From: Sporosarcina sp. P2
GTDB taxonomy: Bacteria > Bacillota > Bacilli > Bacillales_A > Planococcaceae
Assembly (NCBI RefSeq): GCF_002743255.1
Contig: NZ_PDYY01000010.1
Location: 85,051-149,050 of the forward strand
Length of the DNA: 64,000 nucleotides
Direction: 5' to 3'
The notes under the pieces were generated by a model. It was not told where the DNA came from, made no database searches, and worked only from the letters and a program-made list of their open reading frames with translations. The position numbers and the translations under genes were made by a program. Numbering within the stretch: the stretch's first letter is position 1; each line of letters opens with the position of its first letter. Positions 8,596-17,044 of this stretch are shown in pieces.

Positions 8596-10321
8596 ATGGA
8601 TTGCAGTACTGTTGATTATTGCATTCATGCCGATTCGTCCAGCAATTGCCGATACAGAAACAAATTATAGTGATCTGTATATTTCTATCAGTGATTCCAT
8701 TATGCAAACTAAGAAAGCAAACGATGCGGCGGCACTGACATCTTTACGAGAATTCGAAACGATTTGGAAACAACAGAATCTAGAGAGTTCGGAGTACACG
8801 TTGGAAATCGATAAAACGTTAAAAAAAACAATACAAGCTGACTCGGAAACACGCGGAGTGCTATTGAGTTCATTATCTAAGGCGGTACATGAATTGGAAA
8901 AGTCGGAAAATCCAGTTGATGAACAAGCAGAGCGAGAAGAATTCGGTAAATTGATGGAACCGGCACTTGCTGAATTGAATCAGGCTATTAAGTTAGGTTC
9001 GCTAGAAGAAATCGAAGAGGCGAATCAGCAGTTCATTTCTACTTGGACACGCAATGAACGTCCAGTGCGAGAGCAAAGTATTTCAGCATATGGTGCAATT
9101 GAAACGAGTATGGCATTCATGAGAATCGCGTTAGCGGAAGAAGAACCTGATCTTGATCTGTTGCGGACGCAGTTTGATGAATTAACCGTCACGGTAGACC
9201 AGTTCGTCTCTGGGACGTTGAAAGAGACAGCGACTGAAGACTATTCTTTGACCACATTGATTGCACTACTAGATGAAAGCTCAGAATCAGTGCGAAATGG
9301 AGAGCTTGTTGAAGCGAAGAAATCATTGAGCGAGTTCATTAAAATTTGGCCGAATGTGGAAGGGGAAGTACGTACGAAAAATGCCTCTCTTTATACAGAA
9401 CTTGAAAATGAACTGCCTATGATGATTGGTCAATTGTCTAATAGTGGATATAACCTTGACAAGGCTGTGTATCAGTTAAAAAATTTCAAACAGCAAATTG
9501 CCTTATTGCAAACAAATGACGGTTTCAGTTTCTGGGATTCAGCACTGATCTTATTACGTGAAGGTCTAGAAGCGTTGTTGATTATTATGGCACTATTATC
9601 ATTCTTAACGAATGCTAATCAACAAGCTATGCGTAAATGGGTGTATGTTGGAGTGGGTGCTGGCATGACGCTTAGTGTCGTAGTAGCGATTATGATATCT
9701 ACGGTATTGCATTCTGTCACGATTGGCAATAATCGTGAAATGATGGAAGGCTATGTTGGTCTCATTGCTGCAGCACTGATGATCGGTGTCGGGATTTGGA
9801 TGCATCAAAAATCTACTGTCGCCTCGTGGAATCGTTATATATCTAGACAAATGGGACAGGCAATTTCAAAAGGTAGCATACTCGCTATGGCTTCGGTTAG
9901 CTTTCTTTCTGTATTTAGAGAAGGTGCAGAAACAATGGTCTTTTATGCAGGAATTGCGCCAAAAATGTCTACTGCGGAATTTGTGTTGGGGATATTGCTA
10001 GCGGTTGTCATATTGGCGGTCGTCGCAGTTATCCTCATGAAGCTCAGCCATCGAATTCCAATCCATCGCTTCTTCGCAGTGGCGACGATATTAATTTATG
10101 TACTTGCTTTCAAGATTATTGGTGTCAGTCTGCATACGTTACAGTTGACGAACGTGATCAACTCAACGGTGCAACCCGGGTTGCCGATTATTGACTTTAT
10201 TGGTTTTTATCCGACCAATGAAACGATTACGGCACAACTTGGTTTACTAGTCATCATCTTAGTGGCTGCCTGGATACGAAAAGCAGGTAACCGCTCCAGC
10301 GTACAACTTTCGAATTACTAA
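8570..10321 (+). CDS. efeU: EfeU, FTR1-family iron permease with large extracytoplasmic domain
   Basis: A 583-residue protein counted from a GTG at 8570, chosen because GGGAGG lies 8 bases upstream and a signal-like hydrophobic segment follows; the open frame continues 24 codons further into efeB without a ribosome binding site. Residues about 30-315 form a helical extracytoplasmic domain; the C-terminal half has about seven membrane segments with the two FTR1 iron motifs REGLE (near 329) and REGAE (near 449). It imports ferric iron after EfeB oxidation. It is the last gene of the operon; B. subtilis has the order U-O-B instead. Confidence 0.92.
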   Translation: MTHSSRLYRWIAVLLIIAFMPIRPAIADTETNYSDLYISISDSIMQTKKANDAAALTSLREFETIWKQQNLESSEYTLEIDKTLKKTIQADSETRGVLLSSLSKAVHELEKSENPVDEQAEREEFGKLMEPALAELNQAIKLGSLEEIEEANQQFISTWTRNERPVREQSISAYGAIETSMAFMRIALAEEEPDLDLLRTQFDELTVTVDQFVSGTLKETATEDYSLTTLIALLDESSESVRNGELVEAKKSLSEFIKIWPNVEGEVRTKNASLYTELENELPMMIGQLSNSGYNLDKAVYQLKNFKQQIALLQTNDGFSFWDSALILLREGLEALLIIMALLSFLTNANQQAMRKWVYVGVGAGMTLSVVVAIMISTVLHSVTIGNNREMMEGYVGLIAAALMIGVGIWMHQKSTVASWNRYISRQMGQAISKGSILAMASVSFLSVFREGAETMVFYAGIAPKMSTAEFVLGILLAVVILAVVAVILMKLSHRIPIHRFFAVATILIYVLAFKIIGVSLHTLQLTNVINSTVQPGLPIIDFIGFYPTNETITAQLGLLVIILVAAWIRKAGNRSSVQLSNY

Positions 10322-10324
10322 ACT

Positions 10325-10364
10325 AGAATGTCCTAGAAGTTATTGTACTTCAACAGGGCATTCT
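10325..10364 (+). terminator. Terminator of the efeOBU operon
   Basis: Arms 10325-10334 and 10355-10364 pair (one G-T), extended inward by AGAAGT/ACTTC, and are followed by TTTT. It starts four bases after the efeU stop codon. Confidence 0.75.
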
Positions 10365-10421
10365 TTTACGTGTTTCTAAGTTCAAAGTTTTTGCTAATAG
10401 TTGTAGTAGGTTAACTAGTGA

Positions 10422-10448
10422 TTTCGAAGGGAGACTGTCCTTTCGAAG
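10422..10448 (+). promoter_or_regulatory. Repeated TTTCGAAG half-sites upstream of cysJ
   Basis: TTTCGAAG occurs twice, 19 bases apart (10422-10429 and 10441-10448), about 80-100 bases upstream of the cysJ promoter. TTCGAA is itself palindromic, so the pair forms a dyad with an 8-base centre. This is the position expected of an activator site such as that of a LysR-type regulator (CysL in B. subtilis), but the match to any known site is not established. The rest of 10365-10639 holds only the promoter and an untranslated leader. Confidence 0.35.
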
Positions 10449-10522
10449 TGCAATTCACCACAAGGAAAAACTATCAATTTGTACTATTACTATAGATGCC
10501 ACACTCCGCATCAAAAGCCTAC

Positions 10523-10551
10523 TTGACTAATAGGAATAATCGTAATACAAT
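10523..10551 (+). promoter_or_regulatory. SigA-type promoter of cysJI
   Basis: -35 TTGACT (10523-10528), exactly 17 bases, -10 TACAAT (10546-10551). The leader to the cysJ start is about 80 bases. Confidence 0.75.
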
Positions 10552-10639
10552 GAAGCCATCTTAAAGAAAGTTGTCAGTCTAGTCAGATTTTCTGCAACAT
10601 GATGCAATAATAAAATAAGAGGTTGCGAGGGTGATGAAT

Positions 10640-12454
10640 ATGGCGTTACAAGTATCGAATAGTCCTTTTAGTGAAGAACAAGTAGAATTGCTCAATCGTT
10701 TATTACCGAGCATCACAGAAACACAGCAAAGTTGGTTAAGTGGGTATTTAACAGCTGTCAGCACAGCTTCAGTATCATCTGCTAGTGTTGTTGTATTAGA
10801 ACGTCCTGCTAGCGAAGTCCCGTTGGCAGTAAAAGAAATAACTGTTCTTTATGGCTCACAAACAGGTAAGGGACAGGGAATCGCTGAACAGGCGGCAGCC
10901 AAGTTAAAAGAACAATCTTTTGATGTGACAATCCAGTCTATGAATGATTTCAAGCCGAATAATTTGAAGAAAATCGAAAATCTATTACTGGTCGTCAGTA
11001 CGCATGGAGAAGGAGATCCACCTGATACAGCGTTGCCATTCTATGAGTTTTTGCATGGAAAACGTGCTCCGAAACTAGATCATCTCCATTATTCCGTATT
11101 GGCACTTGGCGATAGCTCGTACGAATTTTTCTGTAAAACAGGCGCTGATTTTGATCAGAAACTATCCGAACTAGGCGCAGTTCAGTTAGCTCCACGAGTA
11201 GATTGTGATTTAGATTATGATGAACCGGCAGCGCAGTGGCTATCAGCGGTGGAAGTGTCGTTAGAAATTCAATCTGGCGGTCAATCGGCTGCAGCTAGTG
11301 TAGAAGTGGAAAGCCCATCATCTACTCAGTACTCACGCACCAATCCGTTTAATGCAGAAGTACTTGAAAATATTAATCTAAACGGTCGAGGTTCTAATAA
11401 AGAGACGCGTCATGTGGAGATTTCATTAGAAGGATCGGGATTGACATATAAGCCGGGTGACAGTGTAGGGATTTTCCCAACAAATAATTCCGACTTAGTC
11501 GATGAGATTATTAAGTTAGGAAGCTGGAATGCAGAAGAAACAGTGGAAATCAACTCAAAAGGGGAACGCCGTGCTTTACGTATCGCATTACTTCATCACT
11601 TAGAGATTACCGTAGTAACTAAACCGCTACTTGAAAAACTGACTAATTACTCTAAGTCAGAAGAGTTGAAGCGACTCCTAAATAAGCAAAATGCGGATGA
11701 GCTTCGTGCGTATGTCGATGGACGGGACTTATACGATGCATTAACGGACTTTGGACCAGTAGAAGCTTCAGAACAACAACTGGTGGGAATTCTTCGTAAA
11801 TTGCCAGCAAGATTATATTCAATTGCCAGTAGCCTAGAAGCGAACCCTGAAGAAGTGCATCTGACAATTGGTGCTGTTCGTTACGAAGCGCATGGTCGCG
11901 ACAGACAAGGCGTGTGTTCTATCCAATGTGCAGAAAATCTTGAGCCGGGAGATACATTGACGATTTATATCCATAAAAATGATAATTTCCGTTTACCACC
12001 TAATTCGGAAACACCGATTATTATGATAGGGCCAGGGACGGGTATCGCGCCATTCCGTTCATTCATTGAAGAACGTAGTGAAACAGGAGCGGAAGGAAAG
12101 TCTTGGTTGTTCTTTGGAGATCAGCATTATGTGACCGATTTCTATTATCAAACGGAGTGGCAAAATTACGTGAAGGATGGCACGTTAACACGCCTCGATG
12201 TAGCTTTTTCACGTGATACGGATGAAAAAGTATATGTACAACATCGTATGAAACAAGCGAGTCAAGAACTGTATCAATGGATTGAAGAAGGTGCAGTGAT
12301 TTATGTATGTGGTGATGAACAGAACATGGCAAAAGACGTCCACGCGACTTTGCTGGAAATTCTTCAACAAGAAGTCGGCAAATCACTTGAAGAAGCCGAA
12401 CAATTCATCACACAGTTAGTTCAAGAGAAACGCTATCAGCGAGATGTCTATTAA
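10640..12454 (+). CDS. cysJ: Sulfite reductase [NADPH] flavoprotein alpha subunit
   Basis: A 604-residue diflavin reductase: an N-terminal flavodoxin-like FMN domain (YGSQTGKGQGIA near residue 70, then STHGEGDPPD), a connecting/FAD domain with RLYSIASS near 390, and an NADPH domain with GPGTGIAPFR. It passes electrons from NADPH to the CysI haemoprotein for six-electron reduction of sulfite to sulfide. The ATG at 10640 is preferred over GTG 10631 and ATG 10634 because the sequence MALQVSNSPF aligns with the start of known CysJ proteins and the GAGG site is 9 bases upstream. It is 25 bases upstream of cysI. Confidence 0.96.
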   Translation: MALQVSNSPFSEEQVELLNRLLPSITETQQSWLSGYLTAVSTASVSSASVVVLERPASEVPLAVKEITVLYGSQTGKGQGIAEQAAAKLKEQSFDVTIQSMNDFKPNNLKKIENLLLVVSTHGEGDPPDTALPFYEFLHGKRAPKLDHLHYSVLALGDSSYEFFCKTGADFDQKLSELGAVQLAPRVDCDLDYDEPAAQWLSAVEVSLEIQSGGQSAAASVEVESPSSTQYSRTNPFNAEVLENINLNGRGSNKETRHVEISLEGSGLTYKPGDSVGIFPTNNSDLVDEIIKLGSWNAEETVEINSKGERRALRIALLHHLEITVVTKPLLEKLTNYSKSEELKRLLNKQNADELRAYVDGRDLYDALTDFGPVEASEQQLVGILRKLPARLYSIASSLEANPEEVHLTIGAVRYEAHGRDRQGVCSIQCAENLEPGDTLTIYIHKNDNFRLPPNSETPIIMIGPGTGIAPFRSFIEERSETGAEGKSWLFFGDQHYVTDFYYQTEWQNYVKDGTLTRLDVAFSRDTDEKVYVQHRMKQASQELYQWIEEGAVIYVCGDEQNMAKDVHATLLEILQQEVGKSLEEAEQFITQLVQEKRYQRDVY

Positions 12455-12479
12455 GTAATTTGAAAGGAAGTGTGGGAGC

Positions 12480-14204
12480 ATGTCTTCAACAACAAAACCA
12501 ATCCATATACAAGATGGAGCGCCGAGTGATGTAGAAGAAATTAAAATTAAAAGTGATTACTTGCGTGGTAGTCTCATTGAAACGATGAATGACTCTATCA
12601 GTTCCGGAATTCCAGATGATGATAACCGTCTGATGAAATTCCACGGCAGTTATTTGCAAGATGACCGAGATCTGCGGGTCGAGCGTCAGCGCCAAAAATT
12701 AGAGCCTGCCTATCAGTTCATGATCCGCGTGCGGACACCAGCTGGCTTTGCCACGCCAAAACAATGGCTGGTTATGGATGAATTGGCACATAAATATGGT
12801 AATGGAACATTAAAGTTAACAACACGCCAAGCGTTCCAAATGCATGGTATTTTGAAATGGAATATGAAAAAAAATATCCAGGAAATGAATGATGCATTAC
12901 TGGATTCTATCGCCGCTTGTGGTGACGTCAACCGAAACGTCATGTGCAGTCCGAATCCGAATCAGTCATCGGTTCACACGGAAATATATGAGTGGTCGAA
13001 GCGATTAAGCTTAGACTTGTTGCCACAAACAACGGCTTATCATGAAATTTGGTTGGATGAGGAAAAAGTTGTGGATACGGCAGGGGAAGAAGTAGAGCCA
13101 ATCTATGGTGCGACCTATTTGCCTAGAAAGTTCAAAATTGGAATAGCGGTACCTCCAATGAATGATATTGATGTATTTTCTCAAGACATTGGATTAATTG
13201 CGATAGTAGAAAATGAAAAATTAGTCGGCTTCAACGTTGCGGTAGGTGGCGGCATGGGAATGGCGCATGGCGATGAGCAGACGTATCCGCAGTTAGCACG
13301 CTTAATCGGTTTTGTGCCTGCTGATCAAGTGGTGGAGGTAGCGAAGCACTTGATGATGATCCAGCGTGACAATGGAAACCGTTCTGTACGAAAATATGCA
13401 CGATTTAAGTATACAATTGATTCTCGAGGATTAGATTGGCTAGTCAGCGAACTTCATAGCCGTCTAGGCTGGGAGTTGGAAGAAACACGCCCTTATCACT
13501 TTGACCATAACGGAGATCGCTATGGATGGGTTGCAGCAGAAAATGATCGCTGGAATTATACATTCTTTATTGAAAACGGTCGAGTGCGTGATACAGAAAA
13601 CTATAAATTGATGACCGCACTTCGTGAAATTGCAGAGATCCACACAGGTGATTTCCGCTTGAGTCCGAATCAAAACTTAGTGTTAGGTGATGTAGCGGAT
13701 TCAAATAAAAAGAATATAGAAGAAATTATTGCGAAATACGGGTTAGAATCACCAACAGAGCAGTCAGCGCTGCGTAAGAACTCTATGGCATGTGTATCGC
13801 TACCGACTTGTGGATTAGCGATGGCGGAGGCCGAGCGATATCTACCTTCATTGATCACGAAAATCGAAGGCTTGCTCGACGAGGCAGGGCTAGGGGATGA
13901 AGAGATCGTAACGCGTATGACAGGTTGCCCGAATGGTTGTGCACGTCCAGCGATAGCGGAACTAGGTTTCATCGGTAAAGGACCCGGCAAGTACAATATG
14001 TATTTAGGTGGCGGTTTTTCGGGACAACGCTTGAGCAAGATCTACCGTGAAAATATTGGAGAAGAAGAGATCTTAAGTGAATTAGGACCTATATTAAAAC
14101 GTTATGCGAAAGAACGCGATGACGGAGAGCACTTCGGAGACTTTGTGATACGTGCTGGCATTGTGGCAGAAACTACGGACGGCACCAATTTCCATACGGT
14201 GTGA
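12480..14204 (+). CDS. cysI: Sulfite reductase haemoprotein beta subunit
   Basis: A 574-residue siroheme and [4Fe-4S] protein that reduces sulfite to sulfide with electrons from CysJ. The cluster/siroheme ligands are visible as [14 protein letters not shown] (first Cys pair region, near residue 440) and [10 protein letters not shown] (near 480). Two ferredoxin-like halves and the arginine/lysine sulfite-binding residues ([19 protein letters not shown]) are present. Its siroheme would be made by SumT, SirB and SirC encoded in the leftward cysH operon 6-8 kb to the right. A strong terminator follows. Confidence 0.96.
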   Translation: MSSTTKPIHIQDGAPSDVEEIKIKSDYLRGSLIETMNDSISSGIPDDDNRLMKFHGSYLQDDRDLRVERQRQKLEPAYQFMIRVRTPAGFATPKQWLVMDELAHKYGNGTLKLTTRQAFQMHGILKWNMKKNIQEMNDALLDSIAACGDVNRNVMCSPNPNQSSVHTEIYEWSKRLSLDLLPQTTAYHEIWLDEEKVVDTAGEEVEPIYGATYLPRKFKIGIAVPPMNDIDVFSQDIGLIAIVENEKLVGFNVAVGGGMGMAHGDEQTYPQLARLIGFVPADQVVEVAKHLMMIQRDNGNRSVRKYARFKYTIDSRGLDWLVSELHSRLGWELEETRPYHFDHNGDRYGWVAAENDRWNYTFFIENGRVRDTENYKLMTALREIAEIHTGDFRLSPNQNLVLGDVADSNKKNIEEIIAKYGLESPTEQSALRKNSMACVSLPTCGLAMAEAERYLPSLITKIEGLLDEAGLGDEEIVTRMTGCPNGCARPAIAELGFIGKGPGKYNMYLGGGFSGQRLSKIYRENIGEEEILSELGPILKRYAKERDDGEHFGDFVIRAGIVAETTDGTNFHTV

Positions 14205-14214
14205 TTAAATAAGT

Positions 14215-14244
14215 AGAGCAGCTAGAGTAAAAACTAGCTGCTCT
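14215..14244 (+). terminator. Terminator of cysJI
   Basis: Perfect 11-bp stem (14215-14225 with 14234-14244), 8-base loop, followed by six T residues. Confidence 0.9.
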
Positions 14245-14439
14245 TTTTTATGTTTTGAAAAATTTCGTAGAAGTGAATTGTATGTATATAGTAGAGAAAG
14301 AGTTTAGGATTGGTGTACTCGATGAACTGTAATGGAAGTTGTGAGAAAAGTGAAACTCATTATGTGATAGAGCGTACAAATAAGAGAAGTAGGTTATTCC
14401 ATAAACGGGCCAAATTATCAATAGATAAGGAGTATTCTT

Positions 14440-14520
14440 ATGCTATACTTTACGCTTCTTTCTGTAATTGTCTTTTCTGCGGTAATTAGTCCGGCTATCG
14501 GACTGCTTCTGCAACAGTGA
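14440..14520 (+). CDS. Possible 26-residue hydrophobic peptide
   Basis: ATG at 14440 lies seven bases after AAGGAG and opens a 26-codon frame for an almost wholly hydrophobic single-span peptide (begins MLYFTLLSVIVF, ends GLLLQQ). It lies in the 690-base region between cysI and the ABC transporter. No promoter or terminator of its own is clear, and an overlapping 55-codon frame (14322-14489) lacks a ribosome binding site. It could be a membrane microprotein, a leader peptide or chance. Confidence 0.3.
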   Translation: MLYFTLLSVIVFSAVISPAIGLLLQQ

Positions 14521-14743
14521 AACCATCTAATATAGCGAGATTAATAATAGTAGAGAGTGTACCGTAACAACTCGCTGCGAAGATAGCCATAAGTGGATAA
14601 ATCTAGTTCATCAAAATAATTCACATTATCTTCAATTGAGAAATGAATAACTCTAATCCGATAGAAAGTTTTTAATATTGGAAATATTACACCCTATACT
14701 AATAATAGTAGGGTATAATCAAAATATTAGTTATATCACTATT

Positions 14744-14757
14744 TTGTCACGTGACAA
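14744..14757 (+). promoter_or_regulatory. Perfect 14-bp palindrome upstream of the ABC transporter
   Basis: TTGTCACGTGACAA is a perfect palindrome about 140 bases before the substrate-binding protein gene; a related TTGTGACAA follows at 14796-14804. A TATAAT hexamer (14714-14719) lies just upstream without a good -35. The arrangement suggests an operator for a dimeric repressor. Elsewhere in 14245-14895 I see only the small peptide candidate. Confidence 0.45.
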
Positions 14758-14895
14758 CAGAAGCTCATATACGATGAGTCATAAGATAACCAGAGTTGTG
14801 ACAAATGAAAATGCCAAATGATATAACTAACAAATTATTGAGAGTTGTGTAATTCTCAGTGATTGAAATTTCAATCAAATAGGGGGCTGGGTAGA

Positions 14896-16047
14896 ATGAG
14901 TAAAAGAAGTAAACTCTTGTTTACAGTTTTAATGGCTTTCACATTAGTAATGTTAGCTGCATGTGGAAACTCATCAACAGATGATACTGAAAGTGCAGAT
15001 TCTGGTGATGTTGTAAAAGCAAAAGTAGGCGTTATTTCATACTTAACTGGTCCAGGTGCTAGTTATGGTGAAGCGATTACAAACGGAATTAATCTTGCAC
15101 ACAAAGAAATTACTGAACTAGGAGAAGTGGACATCGAGTTGAAGATTGAAGACTCTGCTGGTAAACAAGAAGAAGCATTATCAGTTGCACAAAAATTAAT
15201 GAACTCAGAAAATGTAGATGCAATTATTGGACCTACTTTAAGTACTGAAATGCAAATTGTTGGACCAGAAGCAGATTTAAACGGTGTTCCGATTCTAGGT
15301 ACGTCAAACACAGCTGAAGGTATTCCACAACTTGGAGAATATGTATTCAGAAATTCAATTCCTGAGACATTAGCAATTCCTGCATCTGTGCAGAAAGCTA
15401 TTGATAAATATGGCGCGAAAAAAGTTGCTATTTTATATGGAAATGATGATGTATTCACAAAAGCAGGATATGACACGATGAAGCAAGTTGCTGAAGATTT
15501 GGATTTGGAAGTTTTAACAACAGAAACTTTCCAATTAGGACAATCTGATTATAAAGCACAATTAACAAAAATTAAGAGCCTAAATCCAGACTTAGTTTTA
15601 GCTTCTGCTCTTTATAATGAAGGCGCAGTAATTCTTGATCAAGCTCGCAAAATGGGAATTGACGTACCATTCGTTGGCGGTAATGGTTTTAACTCACCGG
15701 AAGTTATTAAAATTGCTGGCGATGCTGCAAATGGTTTAATCGTTGCAACTCCTTGGTTCGCTAAGAAAGACAACGAGAAAGTTAAAAAGTTTGTTGAAGA
15801 TTATAAAGCAGCTTACGGTATGGAGCCGGACCAGTTCGCAGCACAAGCATATGATGGTTTTTATGTAATGGCTGAAGCAATTAAAAATGCTGGTGAAGCA
15901 GATCGTGATGCGATTCGTGATGCACTTGCTGAAATTAAAGATTTTGAAGGCGTTCTAGGAAATATGTCATTTGATGAAGACGGTGACATTATTATGGAGC
16001 CAACTGTTTTAATTATTGAAGATGACGAATACGTAGTATTTGAATAA
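14896..16047 (+). CDS. Substrate-binding lipoprotein of a branched-chain amino acid/amide-type ABC transporter
   Basis: A 383-residue lipoprotein with lipobox LAAC near residue 23 and a periplasmic-binding-protein type I fold (VGVISYLTGPGASYG opening, two-lobe layout). It belongs to the Leu/Ile/Val or urea/amide-binding (HAAT) group. The ATG at 14896 is chosen because GGGGGCTGGGTAGA precedes it; an in-frame TTG at 14863 has no site. It is the first gene of a five-gene operon (binding protein, two permeases, two ATPases). The exact ligand, branched-chain amino acid, amide or urea, cannot be settled; no urease genes are in the window. Confidence 0.92.
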   Translation: MSKRSKLLFTVLMAFTLVMLAACGNSSTDDTESADSGDVVKAKVGVISYLTGPGASYGEAITNGINLAHKEITELGEVDIELKIEDSAGKQEEALSVAQKLMNSENVDAIIGPTLSTEMQIVGPEADLNGVPILGTSNTAEGIPQLGEYVFRNSIPETLAIPASVQKAIDKYGAKKVAILYGNDDVFTKAGYDTMKQVAEDLDLEVLTTETFQLGQSDYKAQLTKIKSLNPDLVLASALYNEGAVILDQARKMGIDVPFVGGNGFNSPEVIKIAGDAANGLIVATPWFAKKDNEKVKKFVEDYKAAYGMEPDQFAAQAYDGFYVMAEAIKNAGEADRDAIRDALAEIKDFEGVLGNMSFDEDGDIIMEPTVLIIEDDEYVVFE

Positions 16048-16061
16048 TTTTTTAGGAGAGG

Positions 16062-16081
16062 GGCTGGGGATTTTCCCAGCC
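16062..16081 (+). terminator. Intercistronic hairpin after the binding-protein gene
   Basis: Seven-base-pair GGCTGGG/CCCAGCC stem, six-base loop, followed by TTATTGTTTT. Such partial terminators commonly let the binding protein be made in excess of the membrane components downstream. Confidence 0.65.
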
Positions 16082-16155
16082 TTATTGTTTTCCTAAATGA
16101 CTTACGAAAAATAAGATTAATCATACAAGTCGAAAATGAAGAAGGAGGAGTACTA

Positions 16156-17040
16156 TTGCTAATTGAACAATTAATAAATGGTTTAACATTAGGGAGTATT
16201 TATGTCATTGTTGCGCTAGGTTACACGCTCGTATTTGGTGTGTTGAACGTAGTAAACATGGGGCACGGGGAAATCTTTATGTTCGGAGCATTTATGGGCG
16301 TCGTTGTCACGAATATATTGGGTTGGCCATTATATATTGCATTTGTTGTAGCCATTGTAGTGACGGGAATTTTAGGCTATTTTCTCGAAACATTTGCGCT
16401 AAGACCATTACGAGGGAAAGAAGGTGTCTCACATCTTGCGCCTTTAATAAGTACAATCGGTGTTTCTATTTTTCTTGAGAACGTTGCACATCACTTTTTT
16501 GGTTCAGGTAACCAACCATTCCGTACATCACTTTCGGAATTAAAATTCGTTTTAGGATCAACAACAGTTTACTACGTTCAAATTATTATTTTCGTTATTG
16601 CTATTTTACTAATGTTTGGGCTTACTTTTTGGTTATCTAAAACAAAAGCAGGAAAAGCATTACGTGCGAGCGCGGAAAACTTGGCAGTAGCAAGTCTTCT
16701 CGGTGTAAATACGAAGAGAACGATAACGCAAACTGTTATTATTGCATCAGCAATGGGTGGAATTGCTGGAATTTTAGTGGGAATTGCTTTCAACTCTGTT
16801 AACCCCCAAATGGGTTTATCTTTCGGACTTAAAGGATTAGCTATTATTATTTTAGGTGGTTTAGGTAATGTTAGAGGAGCCATGGTAGGTGGTTTGATTT
16901 TAGGGATGGCTGAAACATTTATCGTAGCATATGGAGATTCAGGTTATCGTGATGCTGTTGCGTTTATCGCTATCATTGTTATTTTAATCGTACGACCACA
17001 AGGAATCTTTGGAACAGCTACAACTGGGAGAAAGGGTTGA
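16156..17040 (+). CDS. livH: ABC transporter permease, LivH type
   Basis: A 294-residue integral membrane protein with about eight segments and the LivH/UrtB signature region (GINLA-like GVLNVVNMGHGEIFMFGAF near residue 30, and GGLGNVRGAMVGGL near 235). The start is TTG at 16156, preceded by AAGGAGGAG at five bases. It forms the translocation pore together with LivM. It ends five bases before livM. The symbol reflects family; the substrate is not proven. Confidence 0.9.
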   Translation: MLIEQLINGLTLGSIYVIVALGYTLVFGVLNVVNMGHGEIFMFGAFMGVVVTNILGWPLYIAFVVAIVVTGILGYFLETFALRPLRGKEGVSHLAPLISTIGVSIFLENVAHHFFGSGNQPFRTSLSELKFVLGSTTVYYVQIIIFVIAILLMFGLTFWLSKTKAGKALRASAENLAVASLLGVNTKRTITQTVIIASAMGGIAGILVGIAFNSVNPQMGLSFGLKGLAIIILGGLGNVRGAMVGGLILGMAETFIVAYGDSGYRDAVAFIAIIVILIVRPQGIFGTATTGRKG

Positions 17041-17044
17041 TTAG

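Noticed and set aside
10365..10640. Possible SAM or T-box riboswitch in the cysJ leader
   Set aside because: The transcript leader is only about 80 bases and shows no T-box or S-box core motifs.
14322..14489. 55-codon frame with five cysteines (CNGSC, CNCLFC) before the ABC transporter
   Set aside because: No ribosome binding site at its ATG; it overlaps the better-supported 26-codon frame. Possibly chance.
14863..14895. TTG start giving eleven extra residues on the substrate-binding protein
   Set aside because: No SD; the ATG at 14896 has GGGGG at proper spacing and gives a normal lipoprotein signal.
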